DNA of 64,000 nucleotides, from assembly GCF_905163445.1 (NCBI RefSeq), contig NC_053187.1:4278001-4342000 (forward strand), written 5' to 3'. A program made the translations under genes and the position numbers. This document shows, piece after piece, positions 57,116 to 64,000 of the stretch (the first letter of the stretch is position 1; each line of letters starts with the position of its first letter). The stretch is from Pararge aegeria. Taxonomy: Eukaryota; Arthropoda; Insecta; Lepidoptera; Nymphalidae. The notes under the pieces were generated by a model that was not told where the DNA came from, did not search any database, and saw only the letters and a list, made by a program, of their open reading frames with translations.

Positions 57116-57224
57116 AGTAGTCAGCCTGTTAAGTGTCAACAGTCAATGTCATAATAAAAGTAAAAATTTGCCGCGCGTTAAACTTAGGTATTTATTATTA
57201 TCAACTTTGTATTTCTTTTGAAAT

Positions 57225-57533
57225 ATGTCTGAAGAAGAGAATTATACGGAGTTAGATATATCTGATGTTGTAGAAGACACGGATCATTACCTCGAAACCG
57301 ATTACCAACGAACGGATATAATAGAATCGGAGTTGTCGGCAGTTCAGGATTCCGAAATTTTGAATTCCGAAGACCAAGTTGCAGAGAGGAAATTGGTTAT
57401 ACAGGGTGCAAATAAGCCAGAAGTTTTAAGAACTACTAAACTTCCTTTAGCGCGGATAAAGAATATTATGAAATTGGATCCGGACGTCAGTGTTGTAAAC
57501 GCTGAAGCAGTTTTTTTAGTAACGAAAGCTACG
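57225..57533 (+). CDS. POLE4: POLE4 exon 1
   Basis: Coding exon of 103 codons from the ATG to ...VTKAT, with consensus donor GTAAGT at 57534. It carries the acidic N-terminus (many D/E between residues 2 and 55) and histone-fold helix 1 with part of helix 2. The next in-frame codons past the donor reach a stop within 4 codons, so splicing is required. Confidence 0.93.
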
Positions 57534-58389
57534 GTAAGTACCTAATTACTTCTACGTCCTATCTGCGATTTCGTTAATATACTAAACAAACTTTTTCTCG
57601 CGATTTCGCCCGCGTTTTGTCCGTTTAGAACTCTAGGAATAAAGTAGTTTTTCCGGAACGAAAAGTATCCTATCTCCAAGATGCAAGCTATAATTTGCAA
57701 GATTTGCTGTGAATCCGTGCATAAGAAAAAAGCGTATTATTTTATATCTCCCGGGAATGTTACTCTGCACAGCTAGCATGCACAAGAGACATTTTACTTC
57801 CCAGCGAGAGGACAAAATGTGAACAACAGTTTTATGACTTTCCAAGCATGGACACATATGTGTAATATACACAGATGGAAAGCTGCTCCTATTCCCTGTT
57901 GCAGTGCAAATTTTATATCTTGACAGCTGATATAATTACGGGATACTATTTTAGCCTCCTGAACCAAACTTATCTGGATAAACAGTATCCTATGGATACA
58001 TATTAAAAGCACTTTGCTTTTAATATGTATACATAAAGAAGGAATACACATCTAGGCAAGAATGCTCCTCTCTAGTCAGCATCATCATCATCATCATTCT
58101 TATGGTGTGATTGTAGCTAAGTGCAAGTCTATATACATTTAATGCTGAAACAATACTTCCAAGAAGTAACTTAACAAGAACCAACTGACAAACAACTGCT
58201 GTTGTTTTGCCCTGAATATTTATTTGGAAATATATTGTTTTCCAGGAACTATTCCTAGAGACAATTGCCAAAGAAACTTACACATACACAGCTCAACAAA
58301 AGAGGAAAACAATAGCAAAGAAGGATCTCGACGTTGTCATCAACAAAGTAGACTGCCTTTGTTTTTTGGAGGGTGCTATGGACTTTTAA
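57225..58389 (+). CDS. POLE4: DNA polymerase epsilon subunit 4 (histone fold)
   Basis: Small accessory subunit of DNA polymerase epsilon. It dimerises through a histone fold with POLE3 and binds DNA/histones in the nucleus during replication. It is complete: exons 57225-57533 and 58246-58389, with a 712-bp intron between ACG and GAA at phase 0, giving 150 aa. Residues 1-55 are acidic and low in complexity. The histone fold runs from about 72 to 147, starting KLPLARIKNIMKLDPDV and including the block ELFLETIAKE, a basic KRKT segment, and the ending FLEGAMDF. The LETIAKE and FLEG features separate it from NF-YC, CHRAC-16 and NC2-alpha, which share the LPLARIK start. The ATG has A at -3. It is convergent with the maltase gene to its right. 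Confidence 0.95.
57534..58245 (+). other. POLE4 intron
   Basis: 712-bp intron between GTAAGT and TTTTCCAG. A short inverted pair (attaaaagcactttgctttt at about 58003-58023) was noted. No other feature. Confidence 0.8.
58246..58389 (+). CDS. POLE4: POLE4 exon 2
   Basis: Terminal exon of 47 codons plus TAA. The acceptor is tgttttccag, ending at 58245. It encodes the rest of the histone fold: ELFLETIAKETYTYTAQQ, the basic loop KRKTIAKKDL, and the C-terminal helix ending FLEGAMDF. Confidence 0.93.
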   Translation, partial: ELFLETIAKETYTYTAQQKRKTIAKKDLDVVINKVDCLCFLEGAMDF

Positions 58390-59281
58390 ATAGTAAATGT
58401 AAATTAAATAATTTTTTAGCAATAGTATAGCTCTTTGTGCCTGAGCTTGTCCGGGGAAATAAGACCCCCATGCATTTCTGCTGCCTAGCATTATTGCAAT
58501 GCTGTTTTCTGGTCTGAAGGGTGTGGTTGCCGATGTTAGTTCAGGCAAATGAGGCTTGATACCTACACTTCTGGTTTATGGACACAGGGCTGCAACATGT
58601 TCTAAGTTCTAAAACTGACCAACACTTCACAGGGCATGAACGCATGCTCTGTGAAATGTTAGTCATTTTATAGGCCACAATTTTTCGCTTAACATCAGGT
58701 GACCCATCTACTTTATCTGTCAGTTATTTCAATTTAAAAAGAAGAAAAGCTTTTGATATATCTCAAAGAGTGTGTTCAGGAATTATTTGCCATAGTTCCA
58801 CAGTCACCTAATGGTGCTTTCTAGAATTAAATTATGCCAACATGGGTATTAAGTATATTTTTATTACCTATAGGTTTATATCATCCAAGAAGTAACTTAA
58901 CAAGAACAAGAGGCAACTGGTACAATTTCAGTTTAAAAATTAAAACTAGTAATTATTTATTTGAAAAATATTTATTTCTGAATGTATTTTATATATTTTA
59001 CAAATAGGAACAGTATGCAGGGTGGATTCTTGAGAGTAGCTTGAAAGGCTAAGTTACCAAAGCTCACCCCTCAACAATCCACTATACAAATTTAAGACCC
59101 ATAATTTGACTAAATAACATTTTGTGAGAGAGACATTTAAAATACACAGATGGAGTCTATAAGTTTAGATAAACTTTTATATACTTTTTAATTTATTTTC
59201 ATGTAAATAATGTGCCTTAATAAATAAGATTAGAAATCTCACAAAATATTACCGTCCGAGTATGTTATTTATTATCATTTT
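58390..59281. other. Convergent 3' region of POLE4 and maltase
   Basis: Both 3' UTRs must fit in these 892 bp. cttccaagaagtaacttaac (intron, about 58157) recurs as tccaagaagtaacttaacaa at about 58887, a short intra-gene duplication. No other gene. Confidence 0.55.
59219..59224 (+). promoter_or_regulatory. Candidate POLE4 poly(A) signal
   Basis: AATAAA lies 830 bp after the POLE4 stop and just before the end of the convergent maltase gene. An ATTAAA near 58402 is a closer alternative. Choice of the distal site would give POLE4 and the maltase touching 3' ends. Confidence 0.3.
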
Positions 59282-59447
59282 TTAACTGAAATTTGTTCTA
59301 ATAATTGTGTAAGAAGCTAGAGCGAGTAATATCAGAGGGTAGGACAGGTAGTGAGTGCTAGCGGCGCCGCCGTAGCTCACGACCCCGCTTCGGAAGAGAA
59401 GCGCGCAGTGTCCAGACACTGGTATACTAGACTTTGTTAGAGTGGCA
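59282..59447 (-). CDS. Maltase terminal exon with hydrophobic tail
   Basis: Terminal exon with acceptor acttatttccag, completing an Asn codon, then 54 codons and TAA. It encodes ATLTKSSIPVSGHCALLFRS, a Gly/Ala/Ser stretch (GGAAST) and a C-terminal hydrophobic run ending TIIRTNFS. Small residues followed by a hydrophobic end are the usual layout of a GPI attachment signal. An AATAAA on the minus strand (59273-59268) lies only 8 bases past the stop. Confidence 0.87.
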
Positions 59448-62400
59448 CTGGAAATAAGTAAGCTTGGATTAATGTATGGATAATGAGATTTGACATCACC
59501 CGCAGGTGTCATACAAATATAGCGGTGCTTCTGCCATCTATAATCCATTGCATTCTAGGAACGCCTCGATTTGCGACATTCTGCGAGGCAAACACCTAGT
59601 GGCGCCATCTCTTATCACCATCGAAAATGTATTCTTTTTGACTATACATAATATACTCTAAAATGTAATAAACGTTGTAAAGCTATTAATTAAAGTTGCT
59701 CACATAATACATAAATATCTTCTAGGACACCTACTTTAAATTATTTTAAATATTATAAACTTACTTCTTTTCGAGGGCACAGTTTACACCAGATGCCACA
59801 ACTTCCAAATCTGAAGGTAGCAGCCTGAGCGATGTAAGATCTATGGTTTGAGCTTCCGATGCCAGGTTAACTACACCCAGCATACCAGCCTCACCAGGTA
59901 ACAATCTGTAAACACAATTTAACTATTATACCAATGTCGATTGGACAATAGAAAGAAACAAGAAACGTTTCTACTGACTCAGAGTACAAACAGTTTTTTA
60001 TCCTGTTGATATATAATAAACAACAATGGACTTTGGAATGGGTGCACAGCTCGGGTTGTCCAAGGTGCTGAAATTAGAGTGTCATCACAACTAAATAAAT
60101 AACTTAGTCAATTAAGAAGAAATTAATCGGTTGTCTACTGCGCCTGAGAAGCCATACTTTTTTGCGTTATTACGATTATAATGTAAATTCAAATAAAGAA
60201 CTGTGTTAGACAATAGGCATTTGCTTAAATAATCTTTGATTATTTAATGGTATTTAGGCATTAAGCAAATGCCTACATACCATACGCAATTCCTTTTTCG
60301 AAAATAACAGCCAGGACAATCTTACTTCTTAAGCGATCTTCGTTTCATCACATCATCTTTCAAGCGCAATCTAGTGACTATACTGTTTCCCAGTAATAAA
60401 ACTAGATGGCGCTTCTTCAATAACATATAAATCGTAGTTAACTATCACTCGATCAATAAGAAAATGACACATTTAGCACCCTGATTTCGACAGAATTTCT
60501 GAGTTTCCACTACAATAAAATAATCACTCTACGAGGCCAAAAGATTTCAATTTCAATTTAAATTTATTTCTTTATTTGCAGTCTGAGTAACATAGTTTGT
60601 GGGTACAATGGTATAATAGTGCTACAATCGCCATGGATTGGCATGCCAACTTAATTTCTTATAAACTATGTCTGGCTCATTAAATTAAATTCTTATCAAG
60701 TATTTAAAATAATAATAACATATAGATATGTGAATCACAAATTATTATATACATTAATATATGTCTAAGTTTCCTTAAAATGACACATATATATTCTTTA
60801 AATAGCATAATTTCGCTTTTTAAGTAAGAACTCTTTAATTTTACGCTTAAACGTTATAACATTCAGGTTATGCTCACCTGGTCACAACTAAAATAGACTC
60901 CGACAAAGCTCTAGTGTCCAAATCTCCTTCCTGTATAGCTGGCGACTTTCTATTGGTCACTACATCTTTGTAGAACTGGAAACAATATTCATATAAGACA
61001 ACTACGTACAGTTTGTCTGGTGGGAGACTTTGGCCGTGGCTAGTCACCACCCTACCGACGAAAACGTGCCGTGAATCGAGTTCCAGTAGGATCCATGAAG
61101 AAAGAAATTAGGGTTTTTATATGACTGGCATAGCTGTAACAGGGTAGCCCGTTACCAAGGGTTAACTAGTAGTGGAATTAAAAATAGGAAAGTACGTTTT
61201 CTAAAAAGTAAGAACACATTATCAGCATCATTACTAACAAAACCCAACTACTAAGCACTAAAGTGCTTGAAGGGACGACAAACAAACAAACAGACTTTCG
61301 CATTTACAATTAGTTAGGATGATAGTTTTTTGACATAACGGCCCGTTGGCTCTGATAGTGACCGTGCTTTCTGAGTCAAAGTCTGTGGGTACGGTTCCCA
61401 CAACTGGAAAATGTTTGTGTGGTAAACACGCATGATTTACAATGTATTAGTGTTTATCTGTATATTTATTATAACTACTTATGTATATTATTCATAAAAA
61501 TAGTTTTGGAGTAAATCGCGATGTGTGCATTGTCGATATACAACTTGTAACAGAATTACGAAATAATATTGAAGTATGCATAAGTTAATTTCATAAGAAA
61601 ACATCTTGTAAAAATATTAAATTAAATGAAGCATATTTATTTTTCCATACAATAGAATTAAAAAAAAATCTTACGTGTTTACTTATGACAACCCTATTGT
61701 AGATAAAAGATTGACACGTGTCTTGTTGCTACTCTACGCGACGCGTACCTAATAAAGTGACAGGAGTAACATAATTTTAATTTTGCATGTAGGTACTGTG
61801 GGGCTATATCTGATTTCTTTCTGTGAAGACTATGGCAGTGGTTAACTCAAAAACTACTTGGTTTTCGGTTTCACAGATACGTCTCAGAGACAGTAAATAA
61901 TGCACCTCTAAAACCTGTGAAGTATATTATTTCGGTTTTCATTTACACGTTTATATATTTATTTATATATAAAAAAAAAGTTAAAACTACTAGGGCTACT
62001 AGCAGTAGTACCGCTAGTAGCCCTAGCCGATAGTTTTTATTTGATTTGACTTACATGGTAATGGCTCTTTGGGTTAGCAATCTGTGCAGCCAAGTTTAAA
62101 GTTAAGTAGTTGTCTGCGACCGGCAGCCAAGTTGACCCCGTGGTGTTGGAGAATCCCGCGTGAGCGGTGCTGTCCCACTGATACGGGGTGCGGTTGGGGT
62201 CACGGGAGTGCAGGTAGTAGTTTATGGGGTCATCGGTGTTGCAAGCCTGGGGGTCCTGTGTGTCGTTCCAGCTCACATAACCGTCTTCCATACCGATTTC
62301 TTCGCCCTGTCAAAATAATTAGTATGATAAGGTTTTCGATATTCACAACATTCCTGCTAGAATGTAGTAGGTAGAATAATAAAATAATTGAATCTCATGG

Positions 62401-63209
62401 CTTGAGGTGGAAATGTTTTTTATTGAATTTCAAGTTTGTATTCCGTAGCATTTCTATTCAAAATAATATCGTATTACAATACAAAATAATAAATAAATAT
62501 AATAATAAAAATAGTATTATATATAATAATAAATATATAATATAAAAAATAGCACTTATTGACACAATATGACACAATATTCATGTTCCTCACACAAAAT
62601 TTTTCCAGCTGTGGGAATCGAACCCACGGCCTTGGTCTTAGAAAGCAGAGTCGCTGCCCTCTGTGCAAATCGGCCGTCCATTATAATTATTTAGGATTTT
62701 ATTATTTATGTAAATGCTATACAATGTTATTTTATGTTTAGCCATATTTTTGACTATACCTTTCGGGTTCTATCTTAGACAGAAAATTCAGATATAACTC
62801 AGTTTTTTCGATTTTCGGATGGACACTTGCCGATAACCACCTCAGGGGTTGCTACGGCGTCACCGGCGGAGTGGGGCGATCGCGAAAGCTCGCCATGAGA
62901 AGAGCCCCAGGGCTCCAAGACATCCTGCGAGTGCTCGGACCTGAGTGTTGGTGGACTAATCATTGTTTAGTCTGAACGCCCCCGTGACCGTGGTAAGAAT
63001 CCACGTCCGGATGAAGTCAGAAATCGAGGCTATAACTCAGTGTCTCAGGTCTGTCAGAAGGGCCACTATCAGAGTCAAATCTAGTTTAAATTTAGTAGTA
63101 CCTGATATGTGATAGTGACTCCAGGCAAGATGAGTGCCAACATGTTCATAGCATCTATTCGATCCACTCCTTGGCGATTCGCCACGCGACTCTGATCGTG
63201 ATTGCCGAT
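59282..63209 (-). CDS. GH13 maltase / alpha-glucosidase, GPI-type C-terminus (3' exons)
   Basis: Secreted or membrane-anchored enzyme that hydrolyses alpha-1,4 glucosidic bonds of maltose or sucrose-type sugars. Five exons in transcript order: 63209-63102, 62306-62055, 60975-60878, 59905-59765, 59447-59282. All junctions are GT-AG with matching phases, giving 253 residues from I to the stop. Conserved GH13 features: IGNHDQSR (region IV with the transition-state Asp), GEEIGMEDG, DPQACNTDDP, SRDPNRTPYQWD, AGFS and WLPV. This is the insect maltase subfamily (GH13_17). The last exon ends in a hydrophobic stretch (LSYPLILLALASY) after a small-residue GGAAS segment, which fits a GPI-anchor signal; a single-pass membrane tail is the alternative. 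The catalytic nucleophile and acid/base would be in upstream exons, beyond position 64000. Confidence 0.94.
59765..59905 (-). CDS. Maltase exon (C-terminal beta domain)
   Basis: Internal exon of 141 bp, entering one base into a codon and leaving after two bases. The acceptor is tgtttacag and the donor GTAAGT follows GAAAAGAA. It reads LLPGEAGMLGVVNLASEAQ and then SLRLLPSDLEVVASGVNC. Reading through the donor would give an immediate TAA, so the splice rather than a stop is the better model; the next exon restores the frame. Confidence 0.85.
59906..60877 (-). other. Maltase intron
   Basis: Contains a 14-bp perfect inverted repeat (60214-60227 and 60262-60275, taggcatttgctta) whose 34-base loop holds another 7-bp stem (aataatc/gattatt). 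No other repeat recognised. Confidence 0.6.
60878..60975 (-). CDS. Maltase exon (FYKDVVTNRKSPA)
   Basis: Internal exon of 98 bp: 32 codons plus two bases of a split Arg codon (AG|A) completed in the next exon. The acceptor is tattgtttccag and the donor GTGAGC. It encodes FYKDVVTNRKSPAIQEGDLD, the 'lRk.pa...G.l' segment that begins the C-terminal beta domain of insect maltases. Confidence 0.88.
61010..61165 (+). mobile_element. SINE-C fragment
   Basis: ctttggccgtggctagtcac, accctaccgacgaaaacgtgcc, tagcccgttacc match the SINE-C body; the head is missing. Confidence 0.6.
61340..61540 (+). mobile_element. SINE-A copy, diverged
   Basis: ggcccgttggctctgatagt head, then gtgctttctgagtcaaagtc, box B region ggtacggttcccacaactgg, and gatgtgtgcattgtcg at the end, where MITE-1 begins. 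Confidence 0.75.
61536..61956 (+). mobile_element. MITE-1 copy 4, inserted in a SINE-A tail
   Basis: Left end tacaacttgtaacagaatta, internal tatgacaaccctattg, cgcgacgcgtacctaataaa, agtggttaactcaaaaacta, right end ttttcatttacacgtttata. The SINE-A tail appears to resume after it (tatatttatttatat), so the element sits inside the SINE, flanked by TA. Confidence 0.78.
61983..62037. repeat. Hairpin next to a maltase splice donor
   Basis: 14-bp perfect arms (61990-62003 and 62013-62026, ctagggctactagc) plus a 7-bp outer stem (aaaacta/tagtttt) with a 4-base bulge. It lies in the intron within 20-70 bases downstream of the donor at 62054. Confidence 0.85.
62055..62306 (-). CDS. Maltase exon (GEEIGMEDG to AQIANPK)
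   Basis: Internal exon of 252 bp, 84 codons, phase 0 at both ends, with acceptor tattttgacag and donor GTAAGT. It contains the maltase signature stretches GEEIGMEDG, DPQACNTDDP, SRDPNRTPYQWD, AGFS and WLPVADNY. Third codon positions are GC-rich compared with the AT-rich intron. Confidence 0.95.
62565..62676 (-). mobile_element. SINE-A fragment
   Basis: The minus strand reads ggccgatttgcacagagggc then gtgggttcgattcccacagc (box B) and aacatgaat. 3' half missing. In the maltase intron 62307-63101. Confidence 0.75.
62810..63050. repeat. GC-rich repeat-like segment in a maltase intron
   Basis: ggacacttgccgataaccac, gggttgctacggcgtcaccg, cgcgaaagctcgccatgaga. Much richer in GC than the rest of the intron, with no intact long frame. 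Probably part of a LINE 5' region; not proven. Confidence 0.4.
63102..63209 (-). CDS. Maltase exon with GNHD catalytic region
   Basis: Internal exon of 108 bp, 36 codons, phase 0 at both ends. The acceptor on the minus strand is gttttgttctag, and the donor GTACTA follows TAT CAG. It encodes IGNHDQSRVANRQGVDRIDA and then a leader into VTITYQ. The His and Asp of NHD are the conserved substrate-binding and transition-state residues of GH13 enzymes. Confidence 0.93.
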
Positions 63210-63251
63210 CTAGAACAAAACAATGATTTACCAATACTTAATATAACCAAT

Positions 63252-63445
63252 TTAAATATCACTTGCTTTAATGGTGACGGAAAACATGGTGGGGAAACCA
63301 GCTTGCCTGCTCCGTAATGTTCTCAACGGTGTGTGAAGTCTGCACATGGGCCAGCGTGGACGACTACAGCATACGCCCTCTAAGCCCTTTTTAAGGATAC
63401 CCGGGCCCTGTAGTGGGCCGGAAATGGGTTGATAATGATTCTTAA
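63252..63445 (+). mobile_element. SINE-B 3' fragment
   Basis: atcacttgctttaatggtga, gtgggccggaaatgggttga and gataatgat tail match SINE-B; the head is missing. Confidence 0.75.
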
Positions 63446-63491
63446 TAATAGTCCTTGGATCTCAATATTACTTATAATTTAAAAAAAAAAT

Positions 63492-63812
63492 TTGAAGCGG
63501 TGATAGCGCATTGGGTAGGAGCTCTACTTCACTTTCGGCGGGCCGAATTCCAATTCCAGCACACCCCTCTAACTTTTAGGATATATGTGCGTTTTAAGTA
63601 AATAAAATATCACTTGTTTCGACGATGAAGGAAAACATCGTAAGGAAATCTGTATGCCTAAGAGTTCTACATAATGTTCTCAAAGGTGTGTGGAGTCCAC
63701 CAATCTGTACTGGGCCAGCGTGGTGGACTACGGCCTTAACCCCTTCTCGTTGTGGGAGGAGACCCGTGCCCAGTAGTGGGACGATAATTGGTTGATATGA
63801 TGATGATGACGA
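63492..63812 (+). mobile_element. SINE-B copy, full length with tail
   Basis: gaagcggtgatagcgcattg head, box B-like ggccgaattccaattccagc, body, and a 3' end gcccagtagtgggacgataa, ttggttgata then TGATGATGATGA. The tail resembles the 3' tail of the LINE at 38845. Confidence 0.88.
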
Positions 63813-64000
63813 ATACAATTTTAGCTTTGCATCGAAATGGCAAATGATACGCCTCTGCCAAAAGGAAGGTTTGTCGGTTAACATCACGCGGGGCAGATGG
63901 GTTTGTGATCGCAGTAGATTGTAGTATTACAGTAAATTGCATAAAACGGCGAAAACGCTACTCCTAGACGAGCTATATTTCAATTGACTGGTAAGCAGTG
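63813..64000. other. Non-coding, presumably maltase intron
   Basis: No further maltase exon is visible before the edge of the window. Confidence 0.5.

Larger units (their letters stand above)
60976..62054 (-). other. Maltase intron with SINE-C, SINE-A and MITE-1
   Basis: Holds a SINE-C fragment (61010-61165), a diverged SINE-A (61340-61540), MITE-1 (61536-61956), and a hairpin at 61983-62037, all listed separately. Confidence 0.75.

Noticed and set aside
57633..58271. Minus-strand frames in the POLE4 intron
   Set aside because: Intronic, no domain, and one contains the ATG-repeat translation MMMMMM; considered noise.

Overview
This is a 64 kb piece of an AT-rich nuclear insect genome, most likely Lepidoptera. 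Three intron-containing protein genes occupy the right third. The rest is a dense, mostly decayed mix of tRNA-derived SINEs, LINE fragments, Helitrons and MITEs. No prokaryotic gene organisation, rRNA gene, functional tRNA gene or CRISPR array was seen. The order-level assignment rests on recognising repeat families typical of Lepidoptera and on a GPI-type maltase; it is an inference.

Layout. 1-44.8 kb: no host exon was recognised. This part holds a hAT-type MITE with an 8-bp target duplication (1069-1272), a 5'-truncated RNase H-encoding LINE with a 15-bp target duplication (4447-5120), and many copies of three main tRNA-like SINE families, called A, B and C here. It also has four copies of a roughly 400-bp MITE, Helitron copies (a complete one at 32064-32454), fragments of endonuclease/reverse-transcriptase LINEs, a three-unit diverged tandem array (13519-14513), and several hairpins that look like inverted duplications inside transposon remnants. 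44.8-54.3 kb (+): three 3'-terminal exons of a Rho-family GTPase resembling RhoU/Wrch. Its 7.8-kb intron contains nested transposons, including a PIF/Harbinger-like element inserted in a SINE. 57.2-58.4 kb (+): a complete two-exon POLE4 gene (DNA polymerase epsilon subunit 4, histone fold). 59.3-63.2 kb (-): the last five exons of a GH13 maltase/alpha-glucosidase with a hydrophobic, probably GPI-anchoring C-terminus; its 5' exons lie beyond the right edge.

The genes do not form a pathway: membrane-associated Rho signalling, replication/chromatin, and digestive or surface carbohydrate hydrolysis. POLE4 and the maltase are convergent, with stop codons about 0.9 kb apart. All three have clean GT-AG introns and intact reading frames across exon junctions. 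The least explained items are the tandem arrays, the recurrent snap-back hairpins in repeat remnants, and a 3' tail shared by SINE-B and a LINE.
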